A stretch of DNA of 64,000 bases from Pseudomonadota bacterium. Its GTDB lineage: Bacteria; Pseudomonadota; Alphaproteobacteria; Rickettsiales; UBA6187. Shown here piece after piece: positions 16,557-24,579 of this stretch. Position numbers and translations under genes: made by a program. The DNA lies in the NCBI GenBank assembly GCA_027620075.1, contig JAQCEY010000001.1, forward strand, positions 124,001-188,000, written 5' to 3'. The notes beneath the pieces were generated by a model. That model had not been told where the DNA came from and ran no database searches. It saw only the letters and a program-made list of their open reading frames with translations. Positions within the stretch are counted from its first letter, which is position 1. Each line of letters starts with the position of its first letter.

Positions 16557-17045
16557 TTATTGACCGCCTTCCGACCACTGCTTCATCTTGTTTTGCATTT
16601 GTTCGGTTGCTTTTCTTGCCTCGGCAGCTTCGGGCGAATTATCATTTTCAAACTCGTTATAAACAACTATATAATCCTTATACACTTGTGAATTATTAAC
16701 CTCTCTTGATGCCTTGGCTACGGTTATATAATAATCCTTTCTTGCAGCATATTTAGGGTCTTGTGCCACTCCTTCGAGGTATTGTGCGTATTTTTCCAGC
16801 CCCTGTGTGGGGTCATCTTTCATCATCTCGCCCATATACCGAGCCAATATAACCCTTTCTTTTTCAGGAACTTCAGGGTCGCCGATTATTTCCATTAATC
16901 CCATCATCTCATCTGACATTGCCATTTCCTGTGATGCATTAAGCATTTTTACACCGCTTTCACACAGAGCCATTTTTTCCTGCATGTTTTTAACTTCCGC
17001 CTCAATATCATCACTATGTTTGGCCATATTTTCTACGATTGACAT
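16557..17045 (-). CDS. Helical Met/Glu-rich protein, unknown
   Basis: 162 residues, entirely helical in character. An N-terminal coiled-coil-like segment (DDIEAEVKNMQEKMALCESG) precedes a helical body with YARYMGEMM-like and YEEY-like tracts and ends NKMKQWSEGGQ. No transmembrane segment or signal. First gene after the terminator that follows the tail tube gene; a promoter-like 16-mer (17099-17114) lies upstream. It occupies the place of the tail assembly chaperone gene of GTA clusters but does not visibly resemble it. Confidence 0.65.
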   Translation of the reverse strand: MSIVENMAKHSDDIEAEVKNMQEKMALCESGVKMLNASQEMAMSDEMMGLMEIIGDPEVPEKERVILARYMGEMMKDDPTQGLEKYAQYLEGVAQDPKYAARKDYYITVAKASREVNNSQVYKDYIVVYNEFENDNSPEAAEARKATEQMQNKMKQWSEGGQ

Positions 17046-17098
17046 AATATTAGTACCCCGTTATTAGAATTTTCATTAAGAGATTAACATAACTATAT

Positions 17099-17114
17099 TA
17101 ACATTATATTACAA
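17099..17114 (-). promoter_or_regulatory. Promoter-like 16-mer, copy 2
   Basis: Identical to the 16-mer at 12306-12321, with TATAAT about 58 nt before the start of the 162-aa gene and directly downstream of a terminator. Fits a block-internal promoter. Confidence 0.45.
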
Positions 17115-17134
17115 GTTACTCTTAAACCGAAGTG

Positions 17135-17160
17135 AAAAAAACACATTCCAAGAATGTGGT
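17135..17160 (-). terminator. Rho-independent terminator after the tail tube gene
   Basis: On the minus strand CACATTC-TTG-GAATGTG is followed by a run of seven T (A run at 17135-17141 on the plus strand), 12 nt after the stop of the tail tube gene. It marks the end of the head/tail-tube transcript. Confidence 0.8.
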
Positions 17161-17171
17161 ATTATACAATA

Positions 17172-17591
17172 TCACGCCCCGTTTGTAAAGTTAATATAAC
17201 CGTCGCTTTCAAGAACAACTGCAAAATCTTCTTGCGTTCCAAGCCGTCCCTTTCTTTCATAACTTGATACTACAAAGGCACATGAAATATAATCCCCGTT
17301 ACCGAAATGCAGTTCATAATTATTGCTAGAACCTGAAAACGCATACCCACGCATCAACTCTTCTGATGAACTGTCTGTAAAATAACCGTTTCCCTTGACA
17401 ACAAGGCTTTTTACACCGGTTTGACCGTTAATTTTACGATATTGACCGGATATAAGGTTATTTGCTTCAATTATTTTATTATTTAATATAAAGTCGGTAT
17501 TAATCATGCCACCAATTTCAGTAAAAACTTCAGTCGGGGTTGCTCCGTTTCCAACTTTTAAAATAACATCATCGCCTTTTTGAGCCGTCAT
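17172..17591 (-). CDS. Major tail tube protein (GTA gp9-like, TP901-1 family)
   Basis: 139 residues; GAGG precedes the ATG by a few nt. The sequence MTAQKGDDVILKVG with later QYRKINGQTGVKSL and SSYERKGRLG segments matches the phage major tail protein TP901-1/GTA gp9 family, which polymerises into the tail tube. It lies 16 nt after the tail terminator gene, the standard order. Last gene of the head-tail transcript, since a strong terminator follows. Confidence 0.85.
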   Translation of the reverse strand: MTAQKGDDVILKVGNGATPTEVFTEIGGMINTDFILNNKIIEANNLISGQYRKINGQTGVKSLVVKGNGYFTDSSSEELMRGYAFSGSSNNYELHFGNGDYISCAFVVSSYERKGRLGTQEDFAVVLESDGYINFTNGA

Positions 17592-17606
17592 AAGTTCCTC
17601 TTTGTA

Positions 17607-18011
17607 TTAATCTTCTTGCACTAAAAAATCAAAAACTATATTGCCTTTCCATGTTAAGCCGTCAGTCATTAGTTCGGAATTACTAAAAACATACCTGCCG
17701 CTTATCATGGTGCAGCCTGTCATTGCTAGTGTAGCTCCGTCTAAAACCTGCTTTATCTGTGCTAATATATCATTGGTTTCTTTATTCCCCCGTTCCATTG
17801 AATAGGTTTCTAAAGCTAAACGGGCTTTTATTCCGGTAGTTGTTTTTGTAGACCGGTCAACCGCCTCCGATATATTAATCTTTATATACGGATATGATGT
17901 ACCCTGCACAACATGGCTATAAACACCGTTAACAATACCGGATATCGTAACATCGTTATCTAAAGCCGTATAAACCGCTTTTTGTAATTCCCATAAACAA
18001 TCGACCGTCAT
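17607..18011 (-). CDS. Tail terminator protein (DUF3168, gp8-like)
   Basis: 134 residues. DUF3168 features: an N-terminal helix (LWELQKAVYTALDND), the YSHVVQGTSYPYIKI strand, and a central YS.ERGN.E.N.I.A.I..VLDGA motif. It caps the tail tube and joins it to the head connector. The ATGA overlap with the upstream adaptor gene (18008-18011) indicates translational coupling. Confidence 0.85.
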   Translation of the reverse strand: MTVDCLWELQKAVYTALDNDVTISGIVNGVYSHVVQGTSYPYIKINISEAVDRSTKTTTGIKARLALETYSMERGNKETNDILAQIKQVLDGATLAMTGCTMISGRYVFSNSELMTDGLTWKGNIVFDFLVQED

Positions 18012-18370
18012 ACCGTAACTCCCTCCTCAGCGAATATCTGCAACATTTCATTTCTTTCATTCACATTAATAACGCTTCTGATATTAAAAACACGGCTATC
18101 GAACAAAACTCTCATATCCGTAGTAACTCCGCTTATGTAGCGTATGGTTATCCTGTAGGAGCGTGTATTTTTTAACTGTCCTGAAAAGGTCTTTTCCGCA
18201 CCTAAATTGCGACCGCCCGATTTAGATATATCCTCAATTTTAGCCCAAACAGACATAAAATCAGTCCAGCCGATGGTATTTCCCCCTGCGTTATCCGCAG
18301 TTAACACTTGGCTTTGGAATGTAATTACGTGCCTCATTTGCGATGCTATATCACCATTATTTTTTGTCAT
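18008..18370 (-). CDS. Head-tail adaptor / head closure protein (gp7-like)
   Basis: 120 residues. Beta-rich protein with the family pattern RHVITFQSQV...DNAGGNTIGW...WAKIEDISKSGGR and YRITIRYISGVTTDMRV...FNIRSV.N..ER. Bridges connector and tail terminator. It lies 9 nt after the connector gene and overlaps the next gene by 4 nt. Confidence 0.85.
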   Translation of the reverse strand: MTKNNGDIASQMRHVITFQSQVLTADNAGGNTIGWTDFMSVWAKIEDISKSGGRNLGAEKTFSGQLKNTRSYRITIRYISGVTTDMRVLFDSRVFNIRSVINVNERNEMLQIFAEEGVTV

Positions 18371-18379
18371 ATTTCCCCC

Positions 18380-18922
18380 CTAAATACTTAGCAATTTATA
18401 AGGTGTGTAAAGGGTTTGTGATTGTGGAGGAATAACATTTGCTCCGGCTCTGCCGTCATATATTGCAAGTATGTGTGAGAGCATTCCCTGTTTAATAGGG
18501 TTAGGCACATCGGAGGCTAAATCCCCATAACCTGCAACATATATTATCTCGACTCTATGGCTTACGACATTAGCATCAAAAATAAGCTTATGATTTCCGG
18601 CACTTAAATAATACGCATTTGTACTTATAACCGATGTTGCCTCGTCCCTTTGCACTGCGGTTACCGATGTAATTGACTGTACAGGTCCCATAGCAAGCTT
18701 AACAACTGAAGGACAGTATTTATCATAGGAAATTTTCCGGCTTTGGCTAATCAGTGACACTTTCAAGAATTTCTCAGTTGCCTGTCTTACCGCAATTATA
18801 AGATTAGTTATTAAAGCATCATCATCGCTTGTATTCACCTTCAAATAAGTCTTTACTTCCGTTAGGGTAAGGGGTTCTATTGCCGGAGCCGTATGCAGCT
18901 CCAATACCGGTTTATTACTCAT
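18380..18922 (-). CDS. Head-tail connector protein (gp6-like)
   Basis: 180 residues from the ATG at 18922, preceded by GGAGAATAAC; a longer frame to 18994 overlaps the upstream small gene and has no good site. LTLTEVKTYLKVNTSDDDALIT is the signature of phage gp6-like connectors, followed by helical and beta segments and IPNPIKQGMLSHILAIYDGR-like C-terminal features. Attaches to the portal ring. Confidence 0.87.
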   Translation of the reverse strand: MSNKPVLELHTAPAIEPLTLTEVKTYLKVNTSDDDALITNLIIAVRQATEKFLKVSLISQSRKISYDKYCPSVVKLAMGPVQSITSVTAVQRDEATSVISTNAYYLSAGNHKLIFDANVVSHRVEIIYVAGYGDLASDVPNPIKQGMLSHILAIYDGRAGANVIPPQSQTLYTPYKLLSI

Positions 18923-18944
18923 GTTATTCTCCGAAATTATATGA

Positions 18945-19094
18945 TTATTGACTAACTTTTTCAGCGTATCCCGCTGCAAAAAACGTTCTGGCAAGATTTT
19001 CCCTTACCCTGTAAACAGTACCGGCATAAAACTGCTTTACTACAAAGCCGTCTTCAGTACCCTTTCGTGTTTGAAGCATTCTTATCAAGACCAT
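18945..19094 (-). CDS. Small phage-cluster protein, unknown
   Basis: 49 residues from the ATG at 19094, which has a perfect AGGAGG eight nt upstream. Basic, with EDGFVVKQFYAGTVYRV and LARTFFAAGYAEKV segments of a kind often seen in small proteins between capsid and connector genes. Role unknown. It lies between a helical 135-aa gene and the connector gene in the same direction. Confidence 0.65.
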   Translation of the reverse strand: MVLIRMLQTRKGTEDGFVVKQFYAGTVYRVRENLARTFFAAGYAEKVSQ

Positions 19095-19113
19095 GCGAAT
19101 AACCTCCTGATTA

Positions 19114-19518
19114 TTAGCCGTTACGGCTCTGACTTTTAGCAAGAGCCTTAGCCATATCTAAAAAGCGTTGTGCCGATGACGGATTGAAATCTCTTGAAGG
19201 ACTTGCCGAGCTATTGTTTGTATTTGTTATATTCGGCAATATCGCATCAGCCAGAATTGAGCCGAATATAGTTCCGTTGAAATCTTTATTTATGATATCC
19301 TGAAATTCATTTGAAGAATTTTTTAATATGTCCTGACTTTTACTCATTACCGCTTTGGATAGTATATTTTTCAATCCTTCCAAATCATTTGTTAATATTT
19401 TATCAAAATCTTTTAGCAATTGCTCCTTTACTTCATTTCCGATTTCTTCAAACTGCTTTTTTATTTCATTAGCAAATTCATCAATCTTATTTTCTACGAT
19501 TGTCCTATTTGCGGACAT
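19114..19518 (-). CDS. Helical protein in the head-tail cluster, unknown
   Basis: 134 residues from the ATG at 19518 (GAGG just upstream). The first 80 residues are amphipathic coiled coil (EFANEIKKQFEEIGNEV and later LKDFDKILTNDLEGLKNIL), followed by a short hydrophobic patch (GSILADAILPNI) and a Ser/Asn-rich tail. A scaffold or very short tape-measure-like role is conceivable from composition only. It precedes the 49-aa and connector genes with 19 nt spacing; the plus-strand rcdA gene lies upstream. Confidence 0.6.
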   Translation of the reverse strand: MSANRTIVENKIDEFANEIKKQFEEIGNEVKEQLLKDFDKILTNDLEGLKNILSKAVMSKSQDILKNSSNEFQDIINKDFNGTIFGSILADAILPNITNTNNSSASPSRDFNPSSAQRFLDMAKALAKSQSRNG

Positions 19519-19690
19519 AGCATACCTCATCTAAAATATTAAAAATATAAAATAAACTATTTAATTTAATAAACATTACTTAACCAACCCTTGGGTTGAA
19601 AAAACCATTTAGACTGTGCCAAAATGGAATTTTTTAGTGACACATGTTATTTTTTGTGATACATTAGTTACATGTAGATTGAAAATTAGT

Positions 19691-20149
19691 ATGGGGATTA
19701 TTGGAATGTACGAAAACATTCAAGACAGTAATAATATATTCAGATTTACTCAAAAAAGCTACAATGAGGCTTTATCTCTTTTAGTATATTCACGTGATTA
19801 TTTTAATACTAGGGGCAGAGTTGACAAGCTCAACCTATCGAGCGAAGACAGCATTTTATACACTATAGCAATGTCAAAGATTACTACACAGCTTACCGGA
19901 GTTCTTAGCTGGCTTTTAATGTGCAAAGCTATTGAAAGCGGCGAAATAAAAATGCAGGAACTAAGCAAGCGGGATTTTTGTATTCCGGGTAATGACTCAA
20001 GCTTTGAAATTGACGATTTAAACTTTTTTCATTTAAACAGCACGATAAAAGAACTCTTGAAAAAGAGCAACAACATGTATCAAAGAATAAAACGCCTTGA
20101 AAAATCTTTCCATACAATGATGGACGAAGAAGTGGAACTTGTTCACTAA
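19691..20149 (+). CDS. rcdA: RcdA-type regulator of CtrA degradation (DUF1465)
   Basis: About 152 residues. Matches DUF1465: an N-terminal FRFTQKSYNEALSLLVYSRD helix, a central SKITTQLTGVLSWLLMCKAI and ESGEI segment, and a C-terminal LKKSNNMYQRIKRLEKS helix. In Caulobacter RcdA is an adaptor that helps ClpXP degrade CtrA. The start is either the ATG at 19691 or the one at 19706, which has GGGGA eight nt upstream. It runs against the surrounding minus-strand phage-like genes and ends in a bidirectional terminator. CtrA controls GTA genes in Rhodobacter, so the location is notable; a regulatory link here is only inference. Confidence 0.75.
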   Translation: MGIIGMYENIQDSNNIFRFTQKSYNEALSLLVYSRDYFNTRGRVDKLNLSSEDSILYTIAMSKITTQLTGVLSWLLMCKAIESGEIKMQELSKRDFCIPGNDSSFEIDDLNFFHLNSTIKELLKKSNNMYQRIKRLEKSFHTMMDEEVELVH

Positions 20150-20163
20150 AGGCGTTAAACGAA

Positions 20164-20211
20164 AAAGGTAGAGGCATAATACATCCCCTAACCAAAAAAG
20201 CCTCTACCTTT
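20164..20211. terminator. Bidirectional terminator
   Basis: AAAGGTAGAGGC (20164-20175) and GCCTCTACCTTT (20200-20211) form a 12-bp stem with a 24-nt loop between the converging rcdA and TerB-like genes. Confidence 0.8.
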
Positions 20212-20214
20212 ATA

Positions 20215-20712
20215 TTAATACAGCCCTCTATCCCTTAATTTATCAGTAATAAAATCAAAAATATATCCCAAACCGAGATATCCGCCTCCTTGAATATCGT
20301 CCGCTTCGTCTAATTTTATTTTATGCACCTCCAAATCTGCCATAGATACCGCTTTGGCTTCTTTTAATATCTTTTCCAGATTAATGGTTTTTTTATGCTC
20401 ACTATCTATTTTATTTAATGTTTCCTGTTCGGTCGGACAGAATTTTCCGTCCTTATGAAAAAGTACACGAGTTAAGTTTATCAGATATGCTCTATCTCTT
20501 ACTTCGGTGATTTGCTTATATACGGAATCAAAATCTTTGTTTTGCGTTTCTATATCTTGTTTTAGTATTTCCTTTTGCTCATCGGTCAATAACTCATACC
20601 TGTGAATACCGTCTAGGAACTCTTTTTCCTGTTGTGAAAAATGCCCGTCGATATTTGCCATTATTATCAAGCCTCGCCACACCGCAAACTTACTGTCACT
20701 GATATTATCCAT
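20215..20712 (-). CDS. TerB-like helical protein
   Basis: 165 residues. The two acidic TerB-type helices are visible: LIIMANIDGHFSQQEKEFLD and LTRVLFHKDGKFCPTEQETL, each with a hydrophobic helix followed by D/E-containing metal-binding-like loops. A basic linker and a Gly-rich C-terminal segment (IQGGGYLGLGYIFDFITDKL) follow. The family is linked to tellurite resistance and membrane-associated stress functions but its exact role here is unknown. It stands between rcdA and the decoration-like gene, transcribed with the phage-like genes. Confidence 0.65.
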   Translation of the reverse strand: MDNISDSKFAVWRGLIIMANIDGHFSQQEKEFLDGIHRYELLTDEQKEILKQDIETQNKDFDSVYKQITEVRDRAYLINLTRVLFHKDGKFCPTEQETLNKIDSEHKKTINLEKILKEAKAVSMADLEVHKIKLDEADDIQGGGYLGLGYIFDFITDKLRDRGLY

Positions 20713-20778
20713 ATATAACGTCCGTTTTATAAAATAAATATAATTTATACTTATTCTATAAAGACATTCAACCTATAA

Positions 20779-20812
20779 ATGAAGGGAGAAGCAAATAATG
20801 CCCCCCCTTCAT
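20779..20812 (-). terminator. Possible terminator
   Basis: ATGAAGGG (20779-20786) pairs with CCCTTCAT (20805-20812) 9 nt after the stop of the decoration-like gene. The T run after the stem is weak. Confidence 0.45.
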
Positions 20813-20821
20813 AAAACACCA

Positions 20822-21226
20822 CTACATTACAGGCATATCACCTGCATCAGATTTTACTGAAACGGCAGAAATAGTACCGCCGCTTGTAGTGCTTGCTGAA
20901 ACTATAGACAGCCTTACATATCGTTTATTTCCGATATATCCGATCTTTTTTACCGCATTATCCTCGGTAGCTATAAATGCGGCATCAGCCTCAGTGCCAA
21001 GAAGGTCAGCATCGCCAACAGCCGTAGCATCACTTAAATTTGACTCATCGCCTTCTTGTATCAAGGGGGTGTAAGTTCCATCGGTTAATGTTCCCGACTG
21101 GATAACAAACTCAATAGAACCGAAGCCCTGCATATCTATTATATTACCGTTTGTAGTAGTATCCGAAGAAATGGCTGAAGTATTAAATGCCGTTTCCGCT
21201 TTTATATTATTATGTAAATCTCTCAT
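20822..21226 (-). CDS. Phage head decoration-like protein, unknown
   Basis: 134 residues. Beta-rich protein beginning MRDLHNNIKAETAFNTSAIS, with DMQGFGSIEFVIQSGTLTDG, YTPLIQEGDESNLSDA and KKIGYIGNKRYVRLSIV segments. This kind of protein is common directly downstream of HK97 capsid genes in alphaproteobacterial prophages and is usually unnamed. It is encoded just after the capsid gene here, which supports a capsid-surface role, by inference. Confidence 0.7.
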   Translation of the reverse strand: MRDLHNNIKAETAFNTSAISSDTTTNGNIIDMQGFGSIEFVIQSGTLTDGTYTPLIQEGDESNLSDATAVGDADLLGTEADAAFIATEDNAVKKIGYIGNKRYVRLSIVSASTTSGGTISAVSVKSDAGDMPVM

Positions 21227-21262
21227 GAGAATCTCCGTTTTTTAATTAATTTCTCAATAGCC

Positions 21263-21283
21263 CCCTCTCCCTATGGGAGAGGG
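21263..21283. repeat. CCCTCTCCC/GGGAGAGGG hairpin after the capsid gene
   Basis: A perfect 9-bp stem with a TAT loop in the gap between the capsid gene and the next gene. Similar to the CTCTCCC hairpins at 8842-8957, so probably a dispersed intergenic repeat. It could attenuate read-through. Confidence 0.55.
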
Positions 21284-21332
21284 TTGGGGTGATGGTAAGA
21301 GTAAGGGCTTGTTTAATAAATTCGCCAAAAAA

Positions 21333-22529
21333 CTAAGAACCCAACTTCATCAACTTGATAGCCTCGAAATTGACTACATCACCGCCCACACGTTTTGTAG
21401 AGTAAAACTTTACAAACGGTTTATCGGTGAACGGGTCACGCAAGACACGTACTCCGCTACGGTCAACTATCTGATAGGCAGCTTTAAAATCCCCCACGGC
21501 AATTGATAGGCTGTCTGCGGCAGGCACAGGCATATCCGCAGCCTGATGCACAGGAACGCCCATTAGTGTATCAGGTGCGCCGACTGCCAATCCCGGGTTC
21601 CACAAATACTGATTAGTAGTATCTTTTAACTGGCGGACATCTTCAACCGTAGCCCTGTTCATCAAAAATGATGCGTTAACGGCATAATCCTCTTTTAAAG
21701 AGTAATATAGCTCGATGATTTTATCAGCAGTTACAGCACCACTTGAGCCTGAAGCTACCTGTTCAATTTCTCCCCATTGTGTGCCGTTGCTATAAGTAAG
21801 GATACCTCTTGGTTTGCCCACGCCGTCACCGCTTATAAAAGCCGTATTTTCCTTTTTGGCAAATATCGCAGATATCTTTTCGGCAAGCCATGCTTCGATA
21901 TTTATAGCCGAATCGTCGATTAGTTTCTGGGTTGCTTTTGGCTGTGCGTAAAGCTCATGGACGGGAATTGATTTTTTAGCCAATGTCGGAGTATCGGTAT
22001 CAGATACCGCCCCTGATTCGGTAGTCCAACCGGCAACAGCCTCCGACTTGTCTTCTAAAATTTCCAGTGAATCGCTTGAGATAACTTCAACACCGGCTAT
22101 TTTTCTCATTGGCGAAGTTTCAAATACGGTTTTTATTATCATATCTGAAATTTGCGGTGAAACCAGATAACCGCCATCAGGATCAGACGCAACCGAAAGT
22201 GCTTTTGTCTCCAGATTGCACAAGTCACCCTCAACACCTTTTCTAAGATAGTTACAAAAAGCGTTTTTATGGGCAAGGGATATCTCGTCCGTAAATCTCG
22301 CACCCTCAACACTACCGTAAGCAGGTCTGTTAAAAGCGGCTTCCATTCTGGACACCCTTTCCTTATATTCATCTAACTTACCGCTTATGCGGGAAAGATG
22401 CTGTTCTGTCAACGGGTCGCTTGAACCTTTATTTTCAATTTCTTTCAAACGACGGTCATTAACTTTTTTAAATTGTTCCCATGCAGAACCCAATTGGTCA
22501 ACACGAGCTTTTACTTCGGTTATAGACAT
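21333..22529 (-). CDS. HK97-family major capsid protein (GTA gp5-like)
   Basis: 398 residues, typical length. The N-terminal 80 residues are a coiled-coil scaffold region (VDQLGSAWEQFKKVNDRRL) expected to be removed by the prohead protease. The capsid fold starts around GGYLVSPQISDMI, with TSPMRKIAGVEVISSD, then FISGDGVGKPRGILTYSNG and the C-terminal FKAAYQIVDRSGVRVLRDPF motif. Forms the head shell. It follows the protease gene by 68 nt in the standard portal-protease-capsid order. Confidence 0.95.
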   Translation of the reverse strand: MSITEVKARVDQLGSAWEQFKKVNDRRLKEIENKGSSDPLTEQHLSRISGKLDEYKERVSRMEAAFNRPAYGSVEGARFTDEISLAHKNAFCNYLRKGVEGDLCNLETKALSVASDPDGGYLVSPQISDMIIKTVFETSPMRKIAGVEVISSDSLEILEDKSEAVAGWTTESGAVSDTDTPTLAKKSIPVHELYAQPKATQKLIDDSAINIEAWLAEKISAIFAKKENTAFISGDGVGKPRGILTYSNGTQWGEIEQVASGSSGAVTADKIIELYYSLKEDYAVNASFLMNRATVEDVRQLKDTTNQYLWNPGLAVGAPDTLMGVPVHQAADMPVPAADSLSIAVGDFKAAYQIVDRSGVRVLRDPFTDKPFVKFYSTKRVGGDVVNFEAIKLMKLGS

Positions 22530-22597
22530 ATAACTCTCCTTTTGATTTTTTTAAATAATTATTGAAATAAGCCCGCATCCCACGGGAGAATTGATTA

Positions 22598-23221
22598 TTA
22601 AAACAACGCCTCGATAGCCCTATCAATAGAAGCCTCAAGTGATTTAATTTCCTCAGCCCTAAACCCATATAACGCAAGTTCCTTAGCCTCCGAGCGTGAA
22701 TATCCGCTTTGCCTCAGGAACTTCTCATACTCTCTTAATGTAGAAGCAGTTGCGGATTTTACAGAGGTGATAGTAGCGTTTTCATTAGCCGGAAAAGTGA
22801 CAAGGCTTATTTCAAATAAGTCCACATCTTCGATGATACGCACCCCGTTATCTTCATAATAACTGGCAGAAACTACAGAATATCCTATGCTCATTCCATT
22901 GATAGCACCCGACTTTAACAAAGAATAGGCCTCCTTAGCCCGCTTAATATCAAGCAACAGCCGCCCCTTTACAAATAGTCCGTGAGAATCTTCATATAGA
23001 TTTTCAAAAACACCTATAGGTTCATCAAGTTTATGCTGCCATAAAAGTTTTATGCTATCTTTTTTCTGCTCAAGACATCGTTTAAAAGCACCGTTTGCTA
23101 TGATATCATTCTGACTATCAACCACATTAAAGACCGATGCATAGCCTGAAAAAGCCCCATCTTCTTCAACAGCCTTAATATCAAGTTTACAATTTATATG
23201 TTTTGTTTGTTTTTTAGTCAT
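22598..23221 (-). CDS. HK97-family prohead protease (gp4-like)
   Basis: 207 residues. Herpesvirus-assemblin-like serine protease: His63 in LLWQHKLDEPIG and Ser111 in INGMSIGYSV fit the catalytic pair, with the GYASVFNVVDSQNDII entry motif. It removes the capsid scaffold domain during head maturation. The start overlaps the portal stop by 4 nt (ATGA), so the two are translationally coupled. Confidence 0.93.
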   Translation of the reverse strand: MTKKQTKHINCKLDIKAVEEDGAFSGYASVFNVVDSQNDIIANGAFKRCLEQKKDSIKLLWQHKLDEPIGVFENLYEDSHGLFVKGRLLLDIKRAKEAYSLLKSGAINGMSIGYSVVSASYYEDNGVRIIEDVDLFEISLVTFPANENATITSVKSATASTLREYEKFLRQSGYSRSEAKELALYGFRAEEIKSLEASIDRAIEALF

Positions 23222-24453
23222 TTCAACCCCACCATTTTCTTTTTTTCTTCATTACTTAAAAAGTCTGCGTCTTTCACTCGGTTCCATGCAGCTTCCCTTC
23301 TTGGAGCTAACGCACTAATCCTATCAAGATCCACCGACAATTTCAGGTCATTACCGAAGATTGGAAGTAAGCGGCTATTAAGGCTATCGGTAATATTATC
23401 CACCATGGGCAATATTGTTTGTTCCCAAAGGGAAAGCCTCGCCTCTGCCATGTTGTTATATGTTGCATCTCCGGGAATGCCGAGCAATTGCGGCGGAACA
23501 CCAAATGCAAGGGCAATATCCCTTGCCGCACTATGTTTGGTATTGATAAAATCCATATCCTTAGGTGAAATGCTCATTTCTTTCCATTCAAGCCCGCCTT
23601 CCAATAATAAAGGTCTTCCCGCATTTACCGAGCCGCTATGCGTTTCGTCCATTTGGCTCTTAATTCTTATATATTGCTCTTCGCTTAAGTAGCCGCCTTC
23701 CCCGTTATCTCCTGTTTTAACAATTAAAGCCCCGCTTGGTCTTGCTCCGTTTTGTAGTAACGCCTGATTCCAAGCAGATGCTTCATTATGCTGGTCTATT
23801 GAATATGCGGCAGCTTCTATAGAAGAAAGCCCGTACCAGTCATTGAGCGGGTGGAATTTTTTAAGGTGCAGAATATCAGATTGCCCCGTAAGCCTGTCAA
23901 CCATGAAGTCTTTAACCTTATTTCCCACTTCATATCTATAACCTTGAGGCATACAGTCATGATTTGCGATAACACTTACCCTATCGGGTCTGAGGGCAAA
24001 AAGTTCCCTTACCGAGTTGCCGCTATCCTTTACCGTATGAATATAAGCGTTACCGCCTATTAACATATGGCTATAGATTTTTTCAAAAAACTCCGCCCCT
24101 CCAAAGCATGGATTCGGTCTTTTTAATAATTTCAGCACCCCATGCTCCGACACTTCCTGCCTGACCGAGCCTGTAAGCCTGCTCAATTTCCACGGAACGC
24201 CTGCTGCACCGCTTGCTATCATTGAAATGCATCTGTGTGCTATAACATTCTTAATATATCCTTCATCTGCGAATTTCACATATTCCCTTCCGCTCCACAC
24301 GGCTTTTCCGGGCGTGTTTAAATAGCTGTTATAATAAGTTGAAGAATAAGGAAAATTATTCCCCGACTTAACCTGCCGTTTATTTCTAACAAACTTTAAC
24401 GCCATTTGTTTTAGTGATGATTTCTTTTTGTTTATTCGGTTTTGTTTTTTCAT
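23218..24453 (-). CDS. Phage portal protein, HK97 family (gp3-like)
   Basis: 411 residues. Family features include the CISMIASGAAGVPWKL helix, a PNPCFGGAEFFEKIYSHMLI segment, GNAYIH, a long central RPDRVSVI/YRYEVGNKV part and the PPQLLGIPGDATYNNMAEAR motif. Forms the DNA-entry ring of the head. First gene of the minus-strand cluster: the terminase gene that normally precedes it is not in the window; a divergent exported-protein gene is there instead. Confidence 0.95.
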   Translation of the reverse strand: MKKQNRINKKKSSLKQMALKFVRNKRQVKSGNNFPYSSTYYNSYLNTPGKAVWSGREYVKFADEGYIKNVIAHRCISMIASGAAGVPWKLSRLTGSVRQEVSEHGVLKLLKRPNPCFGGAEFFEKIYSHMLIGGNAYIHTVKDSGNSVRELFALRPDRVSVIANHDCMPQGYRYEVGNKVKDFMVDRLTGQSDILHLKKFHPLNDWYGLSSIEAAAYSIDQHNEASAWNQALLQNGARPSGALIVKTGDNGEGGYLSEEQYIRIKSQMDETHSGSVNAGRPLLLEGGLEWKEMSISPKDMDFINTKHSAARDIALAFGVPPQLLGIPGDATYNNMAEARLSLWEQTILPMVDNITDSLNSRLLPIFGNDLKLSVDLDRISALAPRREAAWNRVKDADFLSNEEKKKMVGLK

Positions 24454-24509
24454 TTTAACATCCCATAAATTGAAAAAATTACAGTGTTTTATAAATAAGT
24501 TTATTCTCG

Positions 24510-24530
24510 CAACTTGACCCTAACAAGTTG
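24510..24530. promoter_or_regulatory. Inverted repeat between divergent genes
   Basis: CAACTTG-ACCCTAA-CAAGTTG, a perfect 7-bp inverted repeat in the 126-nt gap between the portal gene (-) and the Rap1a-like gene (+). Position and symmetry suggest an operator; no regulator is known. Confidence 0.4.
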
Positions 24531-24579
24531 AGGTAGTAATATGCCGTGCGGTTCACACAAAAAAATAATCGGAGTGATT

